This document shows, piece by piece, positions 36,201-42,987 of a stretch of DNA of 43,707 nt (the stretch's first letter is position 1; the number at the start of each line of letters is the position of its first letter). The stretch comes from a virus, in IMG/VR virus record IMGVR_UViG_3300030060_006398, positions 7,256 through 50,962 of that record; one strand, 5' to 3'. Under the pieces are notes generated by a model. That model had not been told where the DNA came from. It saw only the letters and a list, made by a program, of their open reading frames with translations, and searched no databases. The translations under genes were made by a program, and so were the position numbers.

Positions 36201-39200
36201 GAAAGCAGAGGTTGACGCTGGTACTATGACAGAGTTTGAGTTTTTGAAAAACATTGTTTTAATGAACGGTATGTACGCTCAAGCTTCTAAAATGAGTGAT
36301 GGAAGATTTAGTAACGACGAGCCTGGTGGTAAAGTTTATTATAACAAAAAAAATAAAATAGGTGGACAAAGAGGTCAAGTTGTTAATAACGCGGCTGATT
36401 GGGTTGCGCTTGTTAATGCTGCTAGTAGTGATGTTATATTACCTACAAATGAAAAAGGTTTAATAGATAAAAAAGCTTTAGTTGCAAAATATGGTTTTGA
36501 TCCTAAGCTATTAAAAGATAAGTCTGTTGATGTTTTAAGTGAAATTGAAATAGACAGTGATGGTAACATGACGTTAACAACAGAAGCTGCTAGAGAAGAA
36601 CAAGCAATGCTAGCTAGAAAACTAGTTAAACGACAATTACAACATTGGCAAAACAGAATAAATGACGATACCGATGCTTTTAGCGAGGTTGATATGTTAA
36701 TGCAATTTTATAGTATGATGAGTGGTATGGAGACGCCACTTAGAAAAGGAGCTATGATATATGGTATTGCTGATGGTGCTATGAATATTCCTAAAACAAA
36801 ACAAGGTAAAGATTTAGAATACGATCATGCTAAACCAGCGCATGAGGTTATGAATAGAATAGCTAACATTGTTGCAAACAACCCACAATCAAGATGGGAT
36901 AAAGAAATAGATAAAGTATTTGCAGACTACATAGTTAATATAATACCTAAAAAAATGGATACAGCTGTTAAAGAACAAGGAAGACAGTCTGTAGTACAAG
37001 AAGGATATGTTGATGGTGATAATACTTTTACGCAAATAATGGCAAGACTATTTGCGGCAGATACTAGGTATCATCCTGAAATGGTGCCAATAACAAGTAT
37101 TAGTTCTAAAGATAAAGGTAGACGTTGGGGTGAATCGTTTGTTGCTTTAAGAGATAATATCTTAACAGAAACTCCAGCTAGAATAATGCAGTCTAGAAAA
37201 ATTAACGATGCTATTAAGTTAAACAGACAAGGACGTGTTAATCCTAGAGGTATGTCTACTTTTGATTTTGATGAAACGTTAATAGATAAAGGTGAAAACT
37301 TTATTATAGCTAAGAAAGGAGATGAAGAAGTTAAGATTAGTTCTGGTCAATGGCCAATACAAGGACCAAAGTATGCAGAACAAGGATATGATTTTGACTT
37401 TAGCGATTTTACAAATGTAAGAGGTGGTATTGAAGGACCACTATTACAAAAAATGCGTAATCAAATTAAAAAGTTTGGACCTAAAAATGTATTTGTTTTA
37501 ACAGCAAGACCTCAGGAAAGCGCATCAGCAATACACGCTTGGTTAGAATCAAAGAATATAAAGATACCTTTAAAAAATATAACTGGTTTAGGTAATAGTA
37601 CTGGCGAGGCAAAAGCTGTTTGGATGTTAGAAAAGTTTTCAGAAGGATATAATGACATGTATTTTGTTGATGATGCTTTACCTAATGTTGAAGCTGTTAA
37701 AAATGTGTTAGATCAACTAGATATTAAATCTAAGGTTAGACAAGTTAGAACAATGGAAAGCGCAGCTTTAAACGAAGACTTTAATATTATACTAGAACAA
37801 GCGTCTGGTGTTGGTAGAGAAAAAAGGTTTTCACAAGCAAAAGCTGAACTAAGAGGTAAACGTAAGGGTAGATTTAAGTTTTTTATTCCAGCGTCAGCAG
37901 AAGACTTTAATGGCTTATTATATGCTATGTTGCCTAAAGGTAAAAGAGGAGAAAAGGCTTATGAGTTTTTTAAGAAAAATTTATTAGATCCGTTTGCTAG
38001 AGGTGTAAATGAATTAAACGCTGCTAAGCAAAGAATAGGTGATGATTACAAAGCTTTAAGAAGAGCAATGCCAGATGTTCGTAAAAAGTTATCTAAAAAA
38101 ATAACTGGTCAAAAAGATTTTAGATATGCTGATGCTGTAAGAGTTTATTTATGGGACAAGGCTGGCTATACTGTTCCAGGTCTTTCAGAAGCAGATAGAA
38201 AAAATTTAATTGATACTGTTATAAAAGATGAAAGACTACAATCATTTGCAGATGCTTTAGGCTTGATATCAGCAAGACCAGAAGGTTATACTGAACCACA
38301 AGAGTATTGGTTAGCTACAAATATACTAGGTGATTTAAGTGATGCTGTTGATAAAATAGGTAGAAAAGAATTTTTAGCTGACTGGATACAAAATAAAAAT
38401 GAAATATTTACTGAAGAAAACTTAAATAAACTACAAGCCGTTTATGGTCCTAAATATGTAGAGGCACTAAGAGATATACTTTACAGAATGGAAAACGGTA
38501 CTAACAGACAAGAGCGTACTAGTAGATTAGTAAATGCTTTTCAAAACTGGGTTAACAACTCTGTTGGTGCTATCATGTTCTTTAACGCAAGATCTGCTTT
38601 ACTTCAAACGTTATCTTCTGTTAACTTTATAAATTGGGGTGATAATAATATATTAAAAGCTGGTAAAGCTTTTGCTAATCAACGACAGTTCTGGAAAGAC
38701 TTTGCAACATTGTTTAACTCTGATATGTTAAAACAAAGACGTAAAGGTTTAAAAACAGATGTTAATTACGCTGAACTAACAGAAAGTGTAGGTAGATCAA
38801 AAAATCCTGCAATGGCTGCTTTGAATTATTTATTACAAAAAGGTTTTTTACCTACGCAAATTGCTGATAGTTTTGCAATAGCTAGTGGTGGTTCTACGTT
38901 TTATAGAAATAGAATAAACACATACTTAAAACAAGGTATGACACAAAAGCAAGCTGAAGAAACAGCGTTTAAAGATTTTCAGCAAATAGCAGAAGCAACA
39001 CAACAGTCTTCTAGACCTGATATGATTTCACAGCAACAAGCCTCACCATTAGGTAGGTTAATACTTGCTTTTCAAAACACACCTATGCAGTATATGCGTT
39101 TAACTAAAAGAGCCATGCAAGATCTAGCTGCAGGACGTGGCGATTGGAAAACACATGTGTCAAAAATATTGTATTACGGTGCTATTCAAAATTTAATATT

Positions 39201-40140
39201 TATGTCTTTACAGTCCGCATTGTTTGCTTTAGCATTTGATGATGACGAAGAAGATGAAGAACAAAAAGCAAAAGACAAAGAAAAGAAACAAGTAAGAATA
39301 CTAAACGGTATGCTTGATAGTATATTAAGAGGTATGGGTATTGGTGGTGCTGTGGTTGCTACTGTAAAAAACATGTTAATAAAAATTGGTGAAGAAGAAC
39401 AAAAAGACTGGAATAAAGATTTTGATAATGTAGTTATTGAAGGTTTACAACTATCACCACCAATAGGATCAAAGGTTAGAAAACTTAGAAGCGCTGGTAA
39501 GTCTTATGATTACAACGAAGAGGTTATAAAAAGAATGAATAAGTTTGATATAGAAAATCCACTTTACGAAGTTATTGGTAACATTGTATCGGCAACTACT
39601 AACATACCTTTAGATAGAGTTGTTAATAAAACTAAAAACATAAAACAAGCTCTTAACGATCAAAATGAAGCTTGGCAAAGAGTTGCTCTTATACTTGGTT
39701 GGCAAAGATGGGATCTTGGTATGGGTAAACCAGAAGAGGTTGAAATAGTAAGACAAGAAATAAAAGAAGAAAAGAAAGCTGCTAGAAAAGAAAAAGCTAG
39801 AATAAAAAGAGAAGAAAAGAAAAAGCAGCAAGAGATAGAAAACCAAAAGTTAATTGAAGAGAATATTAAGAAACAAGAGGAAGAAAGAAAAAAGTTAGAA
39901 GAAGAAAATAAAAACAAACCAAAAGAAGAAAAGAAAGAAGTTACTTGTGCTGCTGTAAACAAACATGGCAAGCGTTGTGGTAATAAAGTTGTGCCGGGTA
40001 AAAAGTTCTGTACTATTCACGAAAAGGTAGAACAAAGAAAAGATGGTGCTAAATCTCAATGCAAAGCTATTAAATCTAATGGCAAAAGATGTAAGATGCA
40101 AACCTCTTCAAAAAGTGGCTATTGTTATTACCATGATTAA
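30247..40140 (+). CDS. Giant 3297-residue polyvalent ejection-type protein (metallopeptidase, HAD, zinc-finger domains)
   Basis: The protein begins RKPSPLKH and is mostly helical and charged. A zinc-metallopeptidase motif HELLH lies at 1279-1283. A complete HAD phosphatase fold follows near 2340: nucleophile motif FDFDET (D2340, D2342), LTARP (T2419), K2456 and FVDD (D2475/D2476). A hydrophobic segment lies at 2979-2997. The end carries two zinc-binding motifs, C3234/C3244/C3255/H3258 and C3272/C3282/C3293/H3296, after a charged coiled coil. Large multi-domain phage proteins are usually ejected with the genome (polyvalent type, as described for T7-like gp16 analogues). It probably crosses the host envelope and acts on host targets. 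The start is ATG two bases after the previous stop. No transglycosylase motif was identified. Confidence 0.75.
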   Translation: MRKPSPLKHKEAANEPLHTTLTDKEHQELHNKSNVHESEDKNIIDQKEQDQKESRTKGTDINVLYDNYLDNPEVITKDELHEGDMFDDAEDRMVINLRNNKTVKNLNIKVEGPDDDDSLDRVGRHDHVRLTNEYGRTLLIRKDDPNYLDKINTFAKLTRGTRLRTAVDEAEKNGGTIDKTIPVIRNGRPVKWKDVTKEGNEQLYNSLTEGEKLRLADQETITGFETTLLNLKNNNNRLKDETTKNGITKEVYEAGRKKGEYNNYKYNFNTGLYEEVKDNGPVVTNIKAEKKEKEDQGDYVNTTANDGKSYKNRKSYIKDEKIKNESKVLREISYNEGREPGEYFQTKQEWLDYKQQQAIEGGPAGMLGYDPEALEKEWNELVAKEESKNTQLVNAKNKQAENEQVLDEILSAETNDDWRSMFFNFGENENLDFGMLDDQVREAILDIVNDQQYKAAQSKGIGGTSIGEGTLDFITGLNLKEKEDILRQARTIVFQNNADKILKEDAEYQREQEDYLEEVSKFNTEADLVTQGIEENTQALKEGGYIDRVNVLNQEREDLETDFRALQVKFNEIGDVDENSSKEEIEAYNLLVAEFNKLKVRDDALQNNELNKDPEYQALIKKGQDLERRREALIAKQPVIDAQKTQLDQFATAHNAFKETVFSELGYSVMDNSFENAFERTEEINNFKNHLVDNHGTLGKIMDVGLTFADGMLKMQAFNKMLKNPYVLSIVGGAAAGGNLREMVEGKEIYGLDDVIFDGLANFSKAEIFPTSEDESGNITTGKQTFTFNGKEIVASSPQEALEKAKKIDDTATLEDIQAKKGIGAFFDGAAWNINGYSAGKTIAEMLPYSLIIARELPKKLTVAARRKMVQGGANIKNKQGVKSLNAKTILGTINNKYLLSDKGRQAMSMVKATYRVQYVEEMAQAKSLGLTGVQQHAYANGMTLATGIAQSIMPDSNFFGRGAGKKLLQDFTENLSKTATRAGMKKATNTFFKNLALEIGEEEVELVMRDIVSSSMLASHSPEFFDMEVQRQTLMGTLLLSGSMGSVGVKNDYEATRDRVYAEFKEKGYNAIKDIDTDIEVTDKKIKELEKKNDKVSIETSENLKEAKKELEAARQDAIDIVTAINVSPKSVTNDQIENIVKKQKLMKEKEGKDPSAIKDINDQIKVLNNKIENSTVKQNQEYIYEKLLKNSMKISKGLGIKFNESRQKGYETAVTKEDARRKEYNEANGLNPKDKNYRKPVNKDAPGFITDIGDGQQMIFINKDNAKKNRNFAVAQHELLHGVLTETFKKNPKAITGLSKALRGHLTKDKMFSNYVDAKMRSYEGIQSIEKDEELLAVVSEAITQGHLKYDSGFMSKIGDGLRAVAREFGYNFKIKDGRDVYNFLRDYNKEVSRGRLSRGMNRIAIQGFKKGDIADTLLEEQDANVQEPAREEDDSVRQMESLPIYQRVDKIYTDNKADWKDEFKKKRLAQQMAYEFEGNVIDRLKDLKGFGKEEKQDIALDFITSQTRGLAGVIEGFDQDRLINKKTGEPYESVSAYLLHTLPSGKSLLDARLMEFYQNDPKYSNIIQSLSEEATQKKFEKEQKQGISGTRQEKEAIRFKIADRLGPKAKSVAKKVRSIISTTDANGNTVLKPEYRGKNIKELRGVVLSEVQELFGIKPKPGNLTAPDIKNAQFYIAKNAPALWLMLPEGYTEGGTSTGVTSVLMTERPTKKNKLKEIQDVFYTKSVVAKAKRDSKTGELIVEEKAKRPVNLEVQKKRTDISMADFKSVFGITERGEQNLYKKETNTSSRIRALVSETERMIVNQVAREIDPTQAMLADGISRSMYSNAFNNLDVQVQADIFRGLDAVDTKLNVIDITNEDEVNRVLDEAFAGVDKKIINKIKKDIGLGVRGAKLGAYRQYKKTLNAYEASGKTYDMSLIQKIAQNFRKAIVDAEKNLANTLGVKSWNGKPATKANLFQSNEESANLINTARQDITSQVAEMKAEVDAGTMTEFEFLKNIVLMNGMYAQASKMSDGRFSNDEPGGKVYYNKKNKIGGQRGQVVNNAADWVALVNAASSDVILPTNEKGLIDKKALVAKYGFDPKLLKDKSVDVLSEIEIDSDGNMTLTTEAAREEQAMLARKLVKRQLQHWQNRINDDTDAFSEVDMLMQFYSMMSGMETPLRKGAMIYGIADGAMNIPKTKQGKDLEYDHAKPAHEVMNRIANIVANNPQSRWDKEIDKVFADYIVNIIPKKMDTAVKEQGRQSVVQEGYVDGDNTFTQIMARLFAADTRYHPEMVPITSISSKDKGRRWGESFVALRDNILTETPARIMQSRKINDAIKLNRQGRVNPRGMSTFDFDETLIDKGENFIIAKKGDEEVKISSGQWPIQGPKYAEQGYDFDFSDFTNVRGGIEGPLLQKMRNQIKKFGPKNVFVLTARPQESASAIHAWLESKNIKIPLKNITGLGNSTGEAKAVWMLEKFSEGYNDMYFVDDALPNVEAVKNVLDQLDIKSKVRQVRTMESAALNEDFNIILEQASGVGREKRFSQAKAELRGKRKGRFKFFIPASAEDFNGLLYAMLPKGKRGEKAYEFFKKNLLDPFARGVNELNAAKQRIGDDYKALRRAMPDVRKKLSKKITGQKDFRYADAVRVYLWDKAGYTVPGLSEADRKNLIDTVIKDERLQSFADALGLISARPEGYTEPQEYWLATNILGDLSDAVDKIGRKEFLADWIQNKNEIFTEENLNKLQAVYGPKYVEALRDILYRMENGTNRQERTSRLVNAFQNWVNNSVGAIMFFNARSALLQTLSSVNFINWGDNNILKAGKAFANQRQFWKDFATLFNSDMLKQRRKGLKTDVNYAELTESVGRSKNPAMAALNYLLQKGFLPTQIADSFAIASGGSTFYRNRINTYLKQGMTQKQAEETAFKDFQQIAEATQQSSRPDMISQQQASPLGRLILAFQNTPMQYMRLTKRAMQDLAAGRGDWKTHVSKILYYGAIQNLIFMSLQSALFALAFDDDEEDEEQKAKDKEKKQVRILNGMLDSILRGMGIGGAVVATVKNMLIKIGEEEQKDWNKDFDNVVIEGLQLSPPIGSKVRKLRSAGKSYDYNEEVIKRMNKFDIENPLYEVIGNIVSATTNIPLDRVVNKTKNIKQALNDQNEAWQRVALILGWQRWDLGMGKPEEVEIVRQEIKEEKKAARKEKARIKREEKKKQQEIENQKLIEENIKKQEEERKKLEEENKNKPKEEKKEVTCAAVNKHGKRCGNKVVPGKKFCTIHEKVEQRKDGAKSQCKAIKSNGKRCKMQTSSKSGYCYYHD

Positions 40141-40189
40141 AAAACACAAAAAACAAGTGATTTTACATAAAAGGAAAAGATTTTAAACA

Positions 40190-41281
40190 ATGAAAAAATT
40201 ATTAATATTACTAGCGACTATTTTAATGGCGTGTTCAACACCAAAAAAATGTTGTGCTCAAGATAAAATAGATGTTAAAAAACTATTAAAGTTTTCTACG
40301 TTTTATGCTGCTGTAAATGGCGGTACATCTTTATCAGATGTTAAAGTTTTTTCCGTTGATAATGGTTTATCAACACAAACTATTTCAACTCCTTATGATT
40401 ATAATTTTACTATTGGACTTCGTAAGATAGCTAGATTTGGATACGAAAACAAAGCGCAAACGTTTTATGATGGCACAGAGTCTAATTACAGTGACGCAGC
40501 AACTGTTGGTAAGGTTAGAGGAGTTGAATACTTATTTGAAGTAGATTATAAACGGCAAGAAGGTGTAGATTATATGGATCAGCATCACTTTGTAAGATGG
40601 AGCTCTGATGATGGTTGTCCAGACGAAGTGTGTATAAACTTTTTTGCTTTTAAAGTAGAGTACTTACAAGATGGCTTTGCAGATGTAGAATATTTTGAAG
40701 CGTCGGAAAGATATAGACAACGTAGAGGTAAAAACTTATCTTGGAATATTGGGCTAGTACATAGGCTAGCGGAGCCGTACGGTTATGATCCTTTAGCTAC
40801 TTGGATGCTAGATAATGGTAATATACATTATACATATCTAGCAATACAAGAAGGTTACAATATAGACGTTCAGAATAGCCAATACTTTGATCCTAACGGG
40901 GTTTTAGTTGCAACTAGTCCTGAAGTATGGGAAGCTGTTGTAGTGCCAGAGATGCTGTCTAATTACGTTGCTAAAAAAAGAAATGAGTTAGATAGAGTCA
41001 TACAACACTCAATAGTTTTTGGCTTTGATTATTATAAATATACAAAGAAAAACTGGTTGCATGCTTGGGGTAATTTAATGCCTTATCATTACGATGATGG
41101 TAGCGAGTTTTCATATCATAACTATATAGAAGACGATCAATGGTACGATTATTCTTTTGGTTTAATATATGGAATAAAACAAAATAAAAACTTAGGATAT
41201 TTTGTTGAAGGTAAATACAATAAATACTGGAATCGTGAGTGGTACGATTTTAAAGTAGGAATGAATTATACAATATTTTAA
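40190..41281 (+). CDS. Exported outer-membrane-like protein (possible lipoprotein)
   Basis: This 363-residue protein has a classic Flavobacterium signal peptide (KKLLILLATILMAC, lipobox LMAC with C15), then a Cys-rich start (STPKKCCAQ). The rest is rich in Tyr/Asp and alternating strands and ends in GMNYTIF, a terminal aromatic as in outer-membrane proteins. No enzyme motif was recognised. It follows the giant protein by 49 bases and heads the accessory module. It could change the host surface (superinfection exclusion), serve in lysis, or be a virion-associated outer-membrane component. The signal is seen; the outer-membrane location is inferred. Confidence 0.65.
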   Translation: MKKLLILLATILMACSTPKKCCAQDKIDVKKLLKFSTFYAAVNGGTSLSDVKVFSVDNGLSTQTISTPYDYNFTIGLRKIARFGYENKAQTFYDGTESNYSDAATVGKVRGVEYLFEVDYKRQEGVDYMDQHHFVRWSSDDGCPDEVCINFFAFKVEYLQDGFADVEYFEASERYRQRRGKNLSWNIGLVHRLAEPYGYDPLATWMLDNGNIHYTYLAIQEGYNIDVQNSQYFDPNGVLVATSPEVWEAVVVPEMLSNYVAKKRNELDRVIQHSIVFGFDYYKYTKKNWLHAWGNLMPYHYDDGSEFSYHNYIEDDQWYDYSFGLIYGIKQNKNLGYFVEGKYNKYWNREWYDFKVGMNYTIF

Positions 41282-41282
41282 A

Positions 41283-41564
41283 ATGGCAAAAGAATTAAAT
41301 GAAGATACTGGATTTACTATCAGTATAAAAACAATGATAGCTGTAGGTTTTGCTATGGCAACTTTAATAGGTATGTGGTTTACACTGCAAGCAGATATTG
41401 CTGAAGCAAAAGAATTACCTGCTCCACCTGACCCAGAAGTAACTCGTATGGAGTTTGATATGAAAGATCAAATGATACGTAATACTATTATGACTACACA
41501 AAAAGATGTAGAAGAAATAAAAGTTACGTTAGAAAAAATAGAAGATAAATTATATAATAGATAA
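41283..41564 (+). CDS. Single-span membrane protein with coiled coil
   Basis: This 93-residue protein has one hydrophobic segment (about 17-34, MIAVGFAMATLIGMWFTL). A Pro-rich hinge (LPAPPDPE) and a heptad-like helix ending VTLEKIEDKLYNR follow. It starts one base after the outer-membrane-like gene's stop and lies before a thioredoxin-like gene. It could be a spanin-like or holin-accessory protein linking membranes, or an inner-membrane anchor. The orientation is uncertain because both flanks are charged. No lipobox was identified. Confidence 0.6.
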   Translation: MAKELNEDTGFTISIKTMIAVGFAMATLIGMWFTLQADIAEAKELPAPPDPEVTRMEFDMKDQMIRNTIMTTQKDVEEIKVTLEKIEDKLYNR

Positions 41565-41569
41565 ATTAA

Positions 41570-41932
41570 ATGGAAAAATCTGAAATTGGCTGGCCACAAT
41601 ATATTCTTTATTTATTTGTAATGATATTTGTGTTTCTTGCCAGCACAGCGTTTGGACAAATAGAAGTAAAACATTTTAACGCAGAGTGGAATAAAGCCAA
41701 TGATGTTTCTTGGTATATGGACTTAGACGACTGTAAAACTATAGGCCATACAGATATAGCTAAGAATGCAGACGCTGCAAAAAAATATAAAATAGCAGTT
41801 GTACCAACTATAATTATATTTAAAGACGGTGAAGAGGTTGCAAGGTTCCAAGCAGACTTATCATTTAAAATGGTAGCGACAAAAGAAGAGGTACAAGAAG
41901 AAATAGATAATCAATTAATGAGCGATTTTTAA
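41570..41932 (+). CDS. Exported thioredoxin-fold-like protein lacking CxxC
   Basis: This 120-residue protein has a hydrophobic N-terminal segment (11-27) followed by a signal-peptidase-like site (STAFGQ). The body follows the thioredoxin layout: strand VKHFNAEW, helix region, then KIAVVPTIIIFKDGEEVARFQ with the cis-proline P79. The active-site position reads FNAEWNKAND, with no CxxC, so redox activity is unlikely. A lone C55 remains. It may be a periplasmic binding or chaperone protein. It is flanked by membrane and basic proteins. The fold resemblance is good, but the function is unknown. Confidence 0.65.
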   Translation: MEKSEIGWPQYILYLFVMIFVFLASTAFGQIEVKHFNAEWNKANDVSWYMDLDDCKTIGHTDIAKNADAAKKYKIAVVPTIIIFKDGEEVARFQADLSFKMVATKEEVQEEIDNQLMSDF

Positions 41933-41933
41933 T

Positions 41934-42311
41934 ATGGGATACGTACAAAAAAATAATCCATTTTCAATTACAAGTTGTGGTAGACGTAGAACGTTTACTC
42001 AAGGTGGTGGACCTGGTAATGATAGAACAAAAACTAGTCCGTTTAAAGCTACGCCTGCCTGGACAAGAAAAGAAGGTAAAAATCCTACAGGTGGTTTAAA
42101 CAAAAAAGGTAGAGATGCATATAAAAGAGATAATCCAGGTAGTACGTTAAGTGCACCTGTAACAAAAGATCCTTCTAAATTAAAAAAAGGTAGTAAGGCT
42201 GCTAATCGTAGAAAATCGTTCTGTGCTAGAATGGGTGGTATGAAAGGACCAATGATGAAGGACGGTAAGCCAACAAGAAAAAAATTAGCTTTAGATAAAT
42301 GGAACTGTTAA
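41934..42311 (+). CDS. Small basic protein with SPFK motif and GLNKKGRDAY block
   Basis: This 125-residue strongly basic protein contains TSPFKATPAW (the recurrent SPFK peptide). It also has WTRKEGKNPTGGLNKKGRDA and a C-terminal block NRRKSFCARMGGMKGPMM ending in DKWNC. This order recalls a domain catalogued as DUF6321 (I cannot verify it here). The start is one base after the thioredoxin-like stop, and the gene ends 13 bases inside the PAP2 gene. It has no membrane segment. It may bind nucleic acid or be packaged. Confidence 0.65.
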   Translation: MGYVQKNNPFSITSCGRRRTFTQGGGPGNDRTKTSPFKATPAWTRKEGKNPTGGLNKKGRDAYKRDNPGSTLSAPVTKDPSKLKKGSKAANRRKSFCARMGGMKGPMMKDGKPTRKKLALDKWNC

Positions 42312-42826
42312 AAGGTTTTCCTGTTAAAAAATACTTAGATAAAAAACCTCCTAGTGATAATTCATTTACCACTATGCAAGAGGTAAAAGATCTAAAAAAA
42401 ATACCTATGAACAAAAAGTTCATAAAAGAAAAAGATGATATTGAAAAATCTTTTGCTTCTATAGTTGATGACAAAGAGCTTGTGGGACAGTTAATGAAAG
42501 AGTCTGTTCCTATTATAACAAAGATAAAAGAACATCACAATAGACCTAGGCCTAAAAAAATAGCTAAAAAAATGGGTATAAAAATGAAAGACATTGAAAT
42601 GCCTTCAATGAAAACACCATCGTATCCATCTGGCCACTCAGCGCAAGGAACGTTGATAGGTTTAGCTTTAAGCAAAAGACACCCGGCAAAGAAGAAGGAG
42701 TTAATGAGTATGGCTAAAAACATATCTGATAGTAGAAATGTAGCACATGCACACTATAGATCAGATTCTTTATTTGGTATAAGACTAGGTAAAGATATGT
42801 ATAAATATATAAAAGATAAAGTATGA
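42299..42826 (+). CDS. Soluble PAP2-family phosphatase
   Basis: This 175-residue protein has all three PAP2 motifs: K75-x6-R82-P83, PSGH (110-113) and SR-x5-H-x3-D (S145, R146, H152, D156). These residues form the phosphate site of the acid phosphatase/vanadium haloperoxidase superfamily, where H152 is the nucleophile and H113 the acid. No membrane segments are predicted, so it is a soluble member instead of a lipid phosphatase of the six-span type. It could dephosphorylate small molecules or an undecaprenyl-type substrate with loose membrane contact. The start at 42299 overlaps the previous gene. The stop overlaps the next start as ATGA. Confidence 0.85.
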   Translation: MELLKGFPVKKYLDKKPPSDNSFTTMQEVKDLKKIPMNKKFIKEKDDIEKSFASIVDDKELVGQLMKESVPIITKIKEHHNRPRPKKIAKKMGIKMKDIEMPSMKTPSYPSGHSAQGTLIGLALSKRHPAKKKELMSMAKNISDSRNVAHAHYRSDSLFGIRLGKDMYKYIKDKV

Positions 42827-42987
42827 GAAATAAACCATTAAAAGGATTACTTCCAAAAGAAGAATCCCCGTTAAAAGCAAAACTTAGTGAAGGTTGTAAA
42901 AGCGCAGCTAAGAAAAAATTTAAAGTATATCCATCTGCGTATGCTAATATGTGGGCTTCTGGTCAACAGAAAAAAGGTAAGTGTTAA
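42823..42987 (+). CDS. 54-residue basic SPLK protein
   Basis: This small gene overlaps the PAP2 stop as ATGA and its TAA overlaps the next ATG as TAATG. It encodes 54 residues beginning MRNKPLKGLLPKEESPLKA, with GCKSAAKKKFKVYPSAYANM and QQKKGKC following. The YPSAYANMWASGQQKKGKC end is a repeated phrase in small marine phage proteins, by recollection. It carries the SPLK peptide at residues 15-18. The overlapping architecture supports a real gene. Function unknown. Confidence 0.7.
   Translation: MRNKPLKGLLPKEESPLKAKLSEGCKSAAKKKFKVYPSAYANMWASGQQKKGKC

Noticed and set aside
42981-42986. GTG start for the CWKGYERVPG protein
   Set aside because: The ATG at 42987 overlaps the preceding stop as TAATG, matching other junctions here.
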